Origin: Synechococcus sp. AG-673-F03
GTDB taxonomy: Bacteria > Cyanobacteriota > Cyanobacteriia > PCC-6307 > Cyanobiaceae
Length of the DNA stretch: 64,000 bases
Assembly: GCA_003211205.1 (NCBI GenBank)
Contig: QCTJ01000001.1
Span: forward strand, 1-64,000
Direction of reading: 5' to 3'
Positions 56,609-64,000 of the stretch are shown piece by piece. Numbering within the stretch: position 1 is the first letter of the stretch; the number at the start of each line of letters is the position of its first letter. The notes beneath the pieces are model-generated. The model searched no databases. It had not been told where the DNA came from and worked only from the letters and a program-made list of their open reading frames with translations. Position numbers and translations under genes: made by a program.

Positions 56609-58202
56609 AACGGCTGGCAATCCCACGGCTGATCTCACTTACCTCAGAGACAGACAGGGCCTGAGCGCACAGCACAAACAGCAGCAATCCCAACGCACCG
56701 GAAAGACCCACCTGGAACATTCGGCCAACGAAGTTCTCGTGCCAGGCAACGCCAAGGCTGAGCGCCCAGGCCGCCAGTCCTGCGGCCACTGCCGCAAGGG
56801 TGAGCTTGAGTGCGTCGAGCCCCCACTCAAGCAGCGGCAATCCACCCAGTCGCTTCTGCAGCGCCAAGAGCAATGCAAGACAAGTGAGCAGATTGATCAG
56901 AACAGTGGCCAGCACCAACCCTGGAGCCCCAAGATTGATCGGGAACTGAGGCCCCCAAGGGGAAGGGCCACCCACAAGCGCCCAGTCAAAAAGCACATTG
57001 AGGCCGATCCCCGCCATGGAGAGGCGGAAAGGGGTTGTTCCATCGCCAAGTGCATAAAAAACACGAACCAGCACATCCCGGCCGAGATAAGCCGGCATGC
57101 CGATCCCATAAGCCATCAGCAGACCGGTCACCAGCTGCACGGCCTGCTGATCAAACGCGCCACGTTCATAGACAAGGGCGACGATGGGCGTCGACAGAGC
57201 CAGAAACAAGGCCCCAAGCGGCAGCATCGAAGCGGTCGACAGCATTAGTCCCTGACGGATCCTGGCGATCAGCTGCAGCCGATCTTCGGCAGCTGTGAGT
57301 CTTGAGAACGTGGGCAGCAATGGCACCAGCAGAGCATTGGAGATCAGGCCCAATGGGGTCTGGACCAACAGATTCGAGTAGCTCAGGCCTGCTGCCGCAC
57401 CAAGGATGCCTGAAGCAAAAAACATGTCGGTGAACACATTGATCTGCAGCATTCCCGAAGACAACGTGGCGGGGCCCATCACCCGCCAGACCTCGCGCAC
57501 GCCGGGATGACTCCAGTCCCAGGACAGACGCAGGCGCGCCATCCCCTGACGGGCTAGGGCCGGCAGCTGCAGCAACCACTGCAGCAAAGCCCCGACCAGT
57601 GTGGAGAGTGCCAGGACCACGCCACCCCAGAGGGCATTCACAGGCAGGGCGGTCTCGGCCCCGAGCTGCCACCACAGCAGGCCCACCCCAAGAACGAGAG
57701 CCACGCTCGACATCAGCGGTGAGATGGCGGGGATCCAGAACTCATCGGCAGCATTCAGCGACCCGAAGCCAAGTCCGATCAGACCTGCCAGCAGTGCCAT
57801 GGGAGCCATCACCTGCAACTGCGCCACGGCGATCTGATGCAGATCCGAGGGCAATCCAGGACCCACAAGCGTGATCAGTGGATCGGCAGCGAGCACCAGC
57901 ACCGCAGTGACCACGAGCAGCAAGGCACTCACGGTGGTGTTGAGGGTGGCCAGGATATGGGCCCCTTCCTCACGCGGCCGGCGGCTGAGCACACTGACCA
58001 TGGCGCTGTGAAAAGGGCCGTTGATCCCTCCCAGCAGAATCAGCAGAAAACCGGGAAGGATGTAGGCGTAGCTATAGGCGTCATAGGCCGCACCAACTCC
58101 GAACGCCGCAGCAATCACCAGCTGACGGATCAGCCCTCCAGCTTTGCTGAGCAAGGTGCCATAGGTGACCACCAGAGCGATGCGCTTGAGAGATCTCCCC
58201 AT
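56595..58202 (-). CDS. murJ: Lipid II flippase MurJ
   Basis: MurJ moves lipid II across the membrane for peptidoglycan synthesis. The protein has about 14 hydrophobic segments and the MVF signature around LGGINGPFHSAMVSVLSRRPRE and NVFTDMFFASGILGAAAGLSYSN. ATG at 58202 (MGRSLKRIALVVTYGTLLSK, 535 residues) is the likely start; longer starts to 58262 run close to sfsA. It is divergent from sfsA with 81 nt between. Confidence 0.9.
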   Translation of the reverse strand: MGRSLKRIALVVTYGTLLSKAGGLIRQLVIAAAFGVGAAYDAYSYAYILPGFLLILLGGINGPFHSAMVSVLSRRPREEGAHILATLNTTVSALLLVVTAVLVLAADPLITLVGPGLPSDLHQIAVAQLQVMAPMALLAGLIGLGFGSLNAADEFWIPAISPLMSSVALVLGVGLLWWQLGAETALPVNALWGGVVLALSTLVGALLQWLLQLPALARQGMARLRLSWDWSHPGVREVWRVMGPATLSSGMLQINVFTDMFFASGILGAAAGLSYSNLLVQTPLGLISNALLVPLLPTFSRLTAAEDRLQLIARIRQGLMLSTASMLPLGALFLALSTPIVALVYERGAFDQQAVQLVTGLLMAYGIGMPAYLGRDVLVRVFYALGDGTTPFRLSMAGIGLNVLFDWALVGGPSPWGPQFPINLGAPGLVLATVLINLLTCLALLLALQKRLGGLPLLEWGLDALKLTLAAVAAGLAAWALSLGVAWHENFVGRMFQVGLSGALGLLLFVLCAQALSVSEVSEISRGIASRFRRR

Positions 58203-58283
58203 CGATGCCTGCTGAACCATGCCGTCAATGAAAGAGATCTTCGGACCATCGCCAGGCACCATGGCGCCAGTCAGCCCGCCTCC

Positions 58284-59048
58284 ATGACCGGCACCCCTCT
58301 GCTTGAGTTCACTCCTCTAACGGAGGGAGTGCTGATAAAGCGCTACAAGCGCTTTCTCGCCGATGTGGAACTCAAGGACGGGTCAGTGGTGACGGCGCAC
58401 TGTGCCAACACCGGACCGATGACCGGCGTGCTCCACCCTGGAGGTCGGGTGAGGATGCGATACGCCCCTTCCCCCAAGCGCAAACTGGCCTGGACCTGGG
58501 AACAGGCTGAAGTACCAAGCGCTGATGGGACCTCCTGTTGGGTCGGAATCAATACGGCTCTCCCCAATCGGCTGATCAGAGCCGCCATTGAGGCCGGTTG
58601 CCTACGCAACACCCTGGGGCCGATCGCGGGGATCCGCGCTGAAGTGCCCTACGGCGAGAACCGCCGCAGTCGTATCGATCTGCTGCTCACTCCCGAAGAG
58701 GCGGCCCCTGATCCACGCCCGATCTACCTGGAGGTGAAAAACACCACATGGTGCGATGGGCCGCTGGCTCTGTTCCCCGACACAGTCACCGAACGGGGTC
58801 AAAAGCACCTGCAGGAGCTGATGGCTGTGCTTCCTGATGCACGTGGGGTGCTAGTGCCCTGCCTGAGCCGCCCCGATGTGTCGTGTTTTGCCCCGGGGGA
58901 CAGCGCTGATCCGCGCTACGGCGAGCTGTTCCGTGAGGCATCCAAAGCAGGTGTTGAGGTAGTGCCCTGTGCCTTCAGCTTCGAGATCGATCGAATCCTG
59001 TGGGAGGGCCAGCGCCCTGTCCAGGCGAGCCAATCAGCGATTCGGTAG
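58284..59048 (+). CDS. sfsA: DNA/RNA nuclease SfsA
   Basis: This 254-residue protein belongs to the SfsA family, first described as a sugar fermentation stimulation protein and later shown to have nuclease features. It has RYKRFLADVELKDG, CANTGPMTGVL and the restriction-endonuclease-like core RRSRIDLLLTPEEA plus YLEVKNTTW with acidic and lysine residues. ATG at 58284 is used. The upstream part of the open frame is antisense to murJ. Confidence 0.92.
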   Translation: MTGTPLLEFTPLTEGVLIKRYKRFLADVELKDGSVVTAHCANTGPMTGVLHPGGRVRMRYAPSPKRKLAWTWEQAEVPSADGTSCWVGINTALPNRLIRAAIEAGCLRNTLGPIAGIRAEVPYGENRRSRIDLLLTPEEAAPDPRPIYLEVKNTTWCDGPLALFPDTVTERGQKHLQELMAVLPDARGVLVPCLSRPDVSCFAPGDSADPRYGELFREASKAGVEVVPCAFSFEIDRILWEGQRPVQASQSAIR

Positions 59049-59143
59049 CAACGGCGACTCGAGAAGTGTTCACTATTGAGCAATTTGTCCAAGTCTGATG
59101 GTCTCTATCAAGACTGTCTGAACTGCAGTTTCGCTTTCTTTCC

Positions 59144-60616
59144 ATGACAACTGCTCTGCATCCGCCATCGCGGCGGCGCAAAGCGCGCCTCCAAGAGGCA
59201 AGCCTGATCGAAGGTCCAATGCTTCTCCTTCAGAGCATTCGGGGCTTCAAATCCAATCGCTCAATGCTTTGGCTGGGCTGCGTGCCCTTGGCATTATTTG
59301 GGCTTGGCATCTTCAACCTTTCGGCACGCGCCGCCGAAATGCCAGCACTCAGTGCTCAGTTTCTCGCCAACAATCTCTGGCTTCTGGTCGCGACCATTCT
59401 CGTGATCTTCATGAATGCTGGCTTCGCAATGGTCGAAGCAGGCATGTGTCGTCAAAAAAATGCCGTCAATATCCTCGCCAAAAATCTGTTTGTGTTCGCA
59501 CTGGCTGTAACCGCTTACTGGTTCTGCGGTTATTCATTGATGTATGGAGATCCGGTTGCAGCCGGGTGGCTTTACTTCAACAGCTTGTTTTTTGATCCAA
59601 CTGTCACTCCCGAGATCATTGCCTCAGATGGTCTTGTCCCGACAGTTGATTTCCTATTCCAGTCTGCCTTTGCCGGAACTGCAGCGACGATCGTTTCCGG
59701 TTTGGTCGCTGAACGGGTCAAGTTTGGTGAGTTCGTGATTTTTGCGCTGGTTCTCACAGCGGTCATCTATCCGATCTCTGGCTCATGGCAGTGGAACGGA
59801 GGCTGGCTGTCTGAGCTGGGCTTCATTGATTTCGCAGGCTCTTCGATCGTTCACTCCGTTGGCGCCTGGGCAGGCGTGGTCGGAGCGATGTTGCTCGGAC
59901 CACGTATCGGCAAGTACGTGAATGGCAAAACCCAAGCCATGCCTGGTCACAACATGGCCATTGCAACTCTCGGCGCCCTGATCCTCTGGATTGGCTGGTA
60001 CGGATTCAACCCCGGCTCAGAACTGCAGATGGATCAGTACGTGGCCTATGTGGCAGTCACCACAACATTGGCTGCTGCAGGGGGAGCAATCGGGGCAACC
60101 GTGATCTCAACTCTCACATCGGGCAAGCCTGACCTCACCATGATCATCAACGGCATCCTCGCCGGCCTGGTGAGCATTACGGCCGGTTGCGGCAACATGA
60201 CCATGGTCGGCTCCTGGGTGGCAGGTCTGATCGGCGGCATCATCGTGGTGTTTTCCGTTGCAGCTCTTGACGCTGCAGGAATTGACGATCCGGTCGGTGC
60301 ATTTTCAGTTCACGGCGTTTGTGGTGTCTGGGGCACCGTTGTGGTCGGACTCTGGGGCGTCAAAGGCATGTCTCCAGAAGACTTCTCGGTGGGAATCGGC
60401 CTGTTCAATGGCGGCGGTTTCTCACAACTTGGAATCCAGGCACTCGGTGCAGGTGCTTATGCCATCTGGGCTCTTGTGACCTGCTGGATCGCCTGGAGCG
60501 TGATTGGCACCTTGTTCGGCGGCATCCGCGTAACCGAAGAAGAGGAAATTAATGGCCTCGACATCGGTGAACACGGAATGGAGGCGTATCCCGATTTCGC
60601 CTCTGCTGGCAACTGA
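59144..60616 (+). CDS. amt: Ammonium transporter
   Basis: This 490-residue Amt/Rh protein takes up ammonium. After a basic N-terminus and a signal-like segment (LGCVPLALFGLGIFNLSARA) it has about eleven membrane helices with NAGFAMVEAGMCRQKNAVNI, GSSIVHSVGAWAGVVGAMLL and VHGVCGVWGTVVVGLWG, which include the pore histidine region. An internal ATG at 59219 (MLLLQSIRGF) is an alternative start. It is likely nitrogen-regulated, but no convincing NtcA site was found upstream. A strong terminator follows. Confidence 0.93.
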   Translation: MTTALHPPSRRRKARLQEASLIEGPMLLLQSIRGFKSNRSMLWLGCVPLALFGLGIFNLSARAAEMPALSAQFLANNLWLLVATILVIFMNAGFAMVEAGMCRQKNAVNILAKNLFVFALAVTAYWFCGYSLMYGDPVAAGWLYFNSLFFDPTVTPEIIASDGLVPTVDFLFQSAFAGTAATIVSGLVAERVKFGEFVIFALVLTAVIYPISGSWQWNGGWLSELGFIDFAGSSIVHSVGAWAGVVGAMLLGPRIGKYVNGKTQAMPGHNMAIATLGALILWIGWYGFNPGSELQMDQYVAYVAVTTTLAAAGGAIGATVISTLTSGKPDLTMIINGILAGLVSITAGCGNMTMVGSWVAGLIGGIIVVFSVAALDAAGIDDPVGAFSVHGVCGVWGTVVVGLWGVKGMSPEDFSVGIGLFNGGGFSQLGIQALGAGAYAIWALVTCWIAWSVIGTLFGGIRVTEEEEINGLDIGEHGMEAYPDFASAGN

Positions 60617-60638
60617 AGTCCTCCTGAAGGACTATTTA

Positions 60639-60666
60639 CCCCGGTCCACAGGGACCGGGGTTTTTT
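60639..60666 (+). terminator. Intrinsic terminator of amt
   Basis: CCCCGGTCC, loop ACAG and GGACCGGGG pair perfectly over 9 bp (60639-60660) and are followed by six T residues. It lies 22 nt after the amt stop, so amt is probably monocistronic. Confidence 0.93.
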
Positions 60667-60746
60667 CTTGGTTTTGTCAGTACGGGCATCAGCAAAAGAC
60701 AGCTCCCACTCACAGCCCATAGAGTCATCGCACTGCCGCAGCGGCC

Positions 60747-61946
60747 ATGGATACCCACGCCTTCAAGCGCTCTCTTCATAATTCCGACCGCTACAACCGT
60801 CGAGGTTTCGGGCGCGCTGAAGAGGTGGCTGGAAGCCTGGAACAGGCCTACCAGAGCAGCCTGATCGGATCCATCCGAGAAAATGGCTATCAACTCAGCC
60901 ATGGACGCTTGAATGTTCGATTGGCTGAAGCCTTTGGTTTCTGCTGGGGAGTGGAGCGGGCCGTCGCCATGGCGTACGAGACGCGCAAGCACTATCCGAG
61001 TGAACGGCTGTGGATCACCAATGAAATCATCCACAACCCTTCGGTGAATGATCATCTCCGCAAGATGAATGTCCATTTCATTCCTGTCGACCAGGGAGTG
61101 AAGGACTTCTCAGGTGTGGAATATGGCGATGTGGTGATTCTTCCTGCTTTCGGGGCCACCGTGCAGGAAATGCAATTGCTCAATGATCGTGGCTGCCACA
61201 TCGTTGACACCACATGTCCCTGGGTGTCCAAGGTTTGGAACACCGTGGAAAAGCACAAGAAGCATGTGTTCACCTCGATTATTCACGGGAAGGTGAAACA
61301 CGAAGAGACTCTCGCCACCAGCTCCTTTGCCGGGACGTATCTCGTGCTTCTGGATCTGGAGGAAGCTCAGTTCGTCGCTGATTACATCCTCGGGAACGGT
61401 GATCGAGACAGCTTCATGGCCCGTTTTGCCAATGCCTGTTCTCCTGGCTTCGACCCGGACCGAGACCTGCAACGTGTCGGTGTCGCCAACCAGACCACCA
61501 TGCTGAAAAGCGAAACAGAGGAAATCGGTAGGCTGTTCGAACGCACGATGCTGACCAAGTTCGGTCCTATCCAACTGAACGAACACTTTCTGGCCTTCAA
61601 CACCATCTGCGACGCAACCCAAGAGAGACAAGACGCGATGTTCTCCCTCGTCGACGAACCCCTTGATCTCATGGTCGTGATCGGCGGGTACAACTCCTCC
61701 AACACCACCCACCTTCAGGAAATTGCCATCAGTCGTGGCATCCGTTCGTTCCACATCGACACACCGGAGCGAATCAGCGAGGACAACAGCATCGAGCACA
61801 AACCACTCGGCGAAGACTTAACCCGTGACACCGACTTTTTACCGAGTGGGCCGATCACGGTTGGCATCACGTCTGGAGCTTCAACCCCTGATCGGGTGGT
61901 AGAGCACGTGATCCAACGCATGATCGCCATCAGCGACGCAGATTGA
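60747..61946 (+). CDS. ispH: 4-hydroxy-3-methylbut-2-enyl diphosphate reductase
   Basis: IspH makes IPP and DMAPP in the last step of the MEP isoprenoid pathway, using a 4Fe-4S cluster. The three cluster cysteines are in [23 protein letters not shown] and [12 protein letters not shown]. The 399-residue length, with an N-terminal extension of about 60 residues, is the cyanobacterial and plant form. The motif [16 protein letters not shown] is also conserved. It is 18 nt upstream of the DUF1997 gene. Confidence 0.96.
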   Translation: MDTHAFKRSLHNSDRYNRRGFGRAEEVAGSLEQAYQSSLIGSIRENGYQLSHGRLNVRLAEAFGFCWGVERAVAMAYETRKHYPSERLWITNEIIHNPSVNDHLRKMNVHFIPVDQGVKDFSGVEYGDVVILPAFGATVQEMQLLNDRGCHIVDTTCPWVSKVWNTVEKHKKHVFTSIIHGKVKHEETLATSSFAGTYLVLLDLEEAQFVADYILGNGDRDSFMARFANACSPGFDPDRDLQRVGVANQTTMLKSETEEIGRLFERTMLTKFGPIQLNEHFLAFNTICDATQERQDAMFSLVDEPLDLMVVIGGYNSSNTTHLQEIAISRGIRSFHIDTPERISEDNSIEHKPLGEDLTRDTDFLPSGPITVGITSGASTPDRVVEHVIQRMIAISDAD

Positions 61947-61964
61947 TCGCCGAGAAGCTTTACA

Positions 61965-62636
61965 TTGATTCATCACAGCAACACCCCTGATCGGGGCTCG
62001 TCCGTCCTGCTCTTGTCGAGACCATCCGACGAAGCCCTACGTCACCAGGAAGACGTGGACCCACAGGTGCGTTGCTATCGCAGCCACTTCAGTGACCGCA
62101 TGGAAATGCGGGCAGATCCCGACACGATTGCGACATATCTGGATCAACACCAGGGCTGGTTCCGCAGGTGTGCGTCGCCCATGGAGGTCGAAGCTCTCGA
62201 TCCCCAGGCTTATGCGCTGACCCTTGGACGCTTTGGGAATTTCGGCTTCGAAGTGGAGCCGACCATCGGCCTACGACTGTTGCCGCGCCAAGAGAGGAGT
62301 TACGCGATTGAAACCGTTGCCCTTCCAGATCACGATCCAGCTCTGGCTAAGTTGTACGACGTTGATTTTCAGGCCAATCTGAGCCTGGTTGACCAACCTG
62401 TAAACGACTTGGAGCATGATCAAACGTGGGTGAACTGGTCTCTGGATCTCACCGTCTGGATTGCACTTCCCAGAGTGATCACCATGCTCCCCAATGGCCT
62501 GGTTCAGTCCAGCGGCGACCACCTACTGCGCCAGATCGTGCGCCAGATTTCACGCCGACTGACCTGGAAAGTTCAGGAGGATTTCCACGCCACTCATGCA
62601 CTGGCATGCCCTCCAAGACAAAGGGCTGCTTTCTGA
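61965..62636 (+). CDS. DUF1997 family protein
   Basis: This 223-residue soluble protein has the DUF1997 pattern seen in cyanobacteria and plants: RSHFSDRMEMRADPDTIATYL, YALTLGRFGNFGFEVEPTIGLRL and WVNWSLDLTVWIALP with QIVRQISRRLTWKVQEDFH at the end. Function unknown. The start is an uncertain TTG at 61965, because the first ATG is well inside the conserved part. It may share a transcript with ispH. Confidence 0.75.
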   Translation: MIHHSNTPDRGSSVLLLSRPSDEALRHQEDVDPQVRCYRSHFSDRMEMRADPDTIATYLDQHQGWFRRCASPMEVEALDPQAYALTLGRFGNFGFEVEPTIGLRLLPRQERSYAIETVALPDHDPALAKLYDVDFQANLSLVDQPVNDLEHDQTWVNWSLDLTVWIALPRVITMLPNGLVQSSGDHLLRQIVRQISRRLTWKVQEDFHATHALACPPRQRAAF

Positions 62637-62960
62637 TAGGTGATTCAACAGAATCAGCCGCAATGATTGACCAAATCAACGACAGATAGAAAAAGCTCAA
62701 TATTGATTGGCCCTTGCCAAAATTTCGGCCAAAAGCTTTAAGCTACACGTCATTCACTGAACATTAGTCATTCTTAAAAATAGGCAATCGTTGTCGCTAC
62801 TAAACGGAATTGATCAAGCGTGAAGCCGTGGAGCTTCCCTAAAAGCGCTCTCAACAATCCTTCAGAGCGATCCCCAAAACCCCTAATTCAGACGATCTGA
62901 TTTGTTGCAAATTGTGAAAACACCCATATGTTATCTTTTTTACTTCTCGACCAATTAGCA
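62637..62960. other. AT-rich intergenic region with inverted repeats and a candidate promoter
   Basis: No gene was found here. It starts with TGATTC-AACA-GAATCA (62641-62656) just after the DUF1997 stop, then TTGGCC/GGCCAA (62707-62732), then TCAGA-CGA-TCTGA (62888-62900). TTGCAA (62905-62910), a 16-nt spacer and TATGTT (62927-62932) form a good promoter-like pair pointing at the repeat-protein gene. The first hairpin has no T tract, so it is not called a terminator. Confidence 0.45.
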
Positions 62961-63302
62961 ATGGCATTGTCAGGGTTTGAGATTGCCGTAGGCGGCCTCG
63001 CTTCCATTCCAGTGTTGGGCGGCCTGGTCCTACTCGGATACAAAGCTTTCGGCGAGAAAAACCTCGATACCTCCAAGCTAAAACCCAAAAAACCAGCAGC
63101 TGCTGACAAGAAACCCGCACCTGCTGCCGGCAAAAAAGCTGCACCTGCTGCAGAGAAGAAAACTGCTCCCGCCGCTGATAAAAAAGCCGCACCGGCTGCT
63201 GACAAAAAAGCTGCTCCCGCCGCCGATAAAAAAACCGCACCTGCTGCTGACAAAAAAGCCGCTCCTGCTGCTGATAAGACAGCTGGTTCAACAGAGGGAT
63301 GA
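62961..63302 (+). CDS. Membrane-anchored Lys/Ala/Pro-repeat protein
   Basis: This 113-residue protein has one N-terminal hydrophobic helix (FEIAVGGLASIPVLGGLVLL, residues 6-25), a short linker and then a tail of about 65 residues made almost only of K, A, P, D and T. The tail has seven 8-residue units of the form KK-x-APAA-x. The ATG at 62961 is used because an upstream ATG falls inside the predicted -10 element. It may expose a basic tail, but no family is recognised. Confidence 0.6.
   Translation: MALSGFEIAVGGLASIPVLGGLVLLGYKAFGEKNLDTSKLKPKKPAAADKKPAPAAGKKAAPAAEKKTAPAADKKAAPAADKKAAPAADKKTAPAADKKAAPAADKTAGSTEG
63108..63275 (+). repeat. 24-bp tandem repeat encoding KK-x-APAA-x units
   Basis: Seven consecutive 24-nt units encode KKPAPAAG, KKAAPAAE, KKTAPAAD and related octapeptides. 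Units differ by many synonymous changes, so selection seems to act on the protein. Lysine pairs create A6 and A7 runs (A7 at 63228-63234) that could favour slippage. Confidence 0.85.
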
Positions 63303-63565
63303 ATGCCATCCAGGCAATTCCTCCTTGGCCTCTCAATGCAGCATCTTTTAAATCAGAAGACGCAGATTAAGTCATTAAAACAGAGATAAATTCATCAAAA
63401 CACGACTCAAGTCGCCAAAAGTTTATAGCGATTTGCATTCTCCAATCTCCACCACCGATTCAGCCATTCATGGGACAACCGTGATCATTGGATCGCACTG
63501 AAGACAAAAAAGATGCGTGAATGAATTCATTGGCGACTAAGATCAAAGTGCAATGATGCACAAAC

Positions 63566-63889
63566 ATGGGTGACTGGAGTCAGCAGCTTCTGGAGCTGAA
63601 TTTCCAAAAAGAAACAAAAGAAGATGGTTCGACCTCTTATACGCTCATCACTGGACATCGACGAGACTATTACTGGACAAAAATCACTGTGAAGCAGGTC
63701 GGCTCACCGACGCCCGATGCATGGCAAGTGACCTGCGCAAGATCAGAGATTCGAATTGGTCTCTGGAAAATTCATAATACGACTCAAGACATCAGCGTCG
63801 TCGTTCACACAAGTGCTCAAAAAATGATCGAAGACATAAATTATCAAACAAGCCTGAAGCCAAGCTTTTTGTCAAAGATCAGCAACTGA
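63566..63889 (+). CDS. Hypothetical protein
   Basis: This 107-residue soluble frame starts MGDWSQQLLELNFQKETKED and reads with alternating polar and aromatic residues (SYTLITGHRRDYYWTKITV, then WQVTCARSEIRIGLWKIHN), suggesting a small beta-rich domain. No motif is recognised. Codon and base use look more AT-rich than in the rest of the window. Gaps of 263 nt before it and 111 nt after it hold no other supported gene. Confidence 0.5.
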   Translation: MGDWSQQLLELNFQKETKEDGSTSYTLITGHRRDYYWTKITVKQVGSPTPDAWQVTCARSEIRIGLWKIHNTTQDISVVVHTSAQKMIEDINYQTSLKPSFLSKISN

Positions 63890-64000
63890 TCCCATACCGA
63901 GGCTTGATTCACCAAAGAGAACTCGATGATCACCTGGCTTTAAGTTTGGCAAAATGACTGCAAATTAAGAATCAGTTCATACGACCTGAGATGACGATGG

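Noticed and set aside
59101-59114. GTC-N8-GAC upstream of amt as an NtcA site
   Set aside because: It matches only GT-N10-AC and has no TAN3T element about 22 nt downstream.
63108-63275. Tandem 24-nt repeats as a CRISPR-like array
   Set aside because: The units are contiguous with no spacers, keep one reading frame and differ synonymously, so they are a protein repeat.
63299-63370. A 23-codon frame overlapping the stop of the repeat protein (ATGA)
   Set aside because: It is too short, shows no motif and has no independent support.

Overview
The window is chromosomal DNA of a marine picocyanobacterium, most likely Synechococcus. The evidence is oxygenic photosynthesis genes (psbO, psbH, psbN, psbI, crtR, ycf20, ycf66, type 2 NADH dehydrogenase), the cyanobacterial nitrogen regulator ntcA, an FtsH3-type protease, thyX, many cyanobacteria-only DUF families, and very tight gene packing. 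Gene content and order look like core genome. No insertion sequence, integrase, CRISPR array or rRNA operon was seen. Three tRNAs are present: Ala(CGC), Leu(UAG) and Arg(ACG).

Layout: 0-5 kb holds a compatible-solute block, with a betaine ABC importer (minus strand) divergent from two methyltransferases that make glycine betaine from glycine, followed by a cupin gene. 5.5-11 kb has aroC, a ribbon-helix-helix-like protein with a histone H1-like tail, a KDPG aldolase, ftsH3 and ATP sulfurylase. 11-22 kb has psbO with a terminator, coaBC, tRNA-Ala, a run of very small genes (one a PCP-reductase-domain mini-protein), ycf20, NDH-2, pyrB, a 3-methyladenine glycosylase, a queuosine-precursor transporter, a 47-residue membrane protein, a creatininase-family gene, gatC, crtR and tRNA-Leu. 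22-42 kb is dense housekeeping: ycf66, ileS, FIST, trmB, an ictB-like gene, a sugar kinase, glmM, a lytic transglycosylase, txlA/hcf164, thyX, dcd, a cobalamin-adenosyltransferase-like gene, rph, ntcA, yqgF, pth and tatA. 42-46 kb has psbH and psbN divergent, then a family 38 alpha-mannosidase, then psbI. 46-62 kb has an LptD-like outer-membrane protein, a secreted pentapeptide protein, leuCD, cinA, a WecA-type transferase, glyA, tRNA-Arg, murJ, sfsA, amt, ispH and a DUF1997 gene. From about 62.6 kb to the end the DNA becomes AT-richer and sparse, with a lysine/alanine/proline repeat protein and an unrecognised ORF.

Genes that plausibly work together: the synthesis and import genes give glycine betaine for salt tolerance; ntcA and amt belong to nitrogen control, and ntcA has a textbook NtcA-type promoter of its own; thyX and dcd both feed dTMP synthesis; murJ, glmM, the WecA-type transferase and the lytic transglycosylase serve the envelope; ycf20, NDH-2, the PCP mini-gene and the psb genes serve the thylakoid.

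No clearly new multi-gene system was found. The best leads are small: the hidden mini-gene cluster after tRNA-Ala, the adenosyltransferase-like protein without its P-loop, a glycosylase gene with no standard start codon in the right place, three convergent gene pairs ending on one palindrome, and the repeat protein at the AT-rich end.
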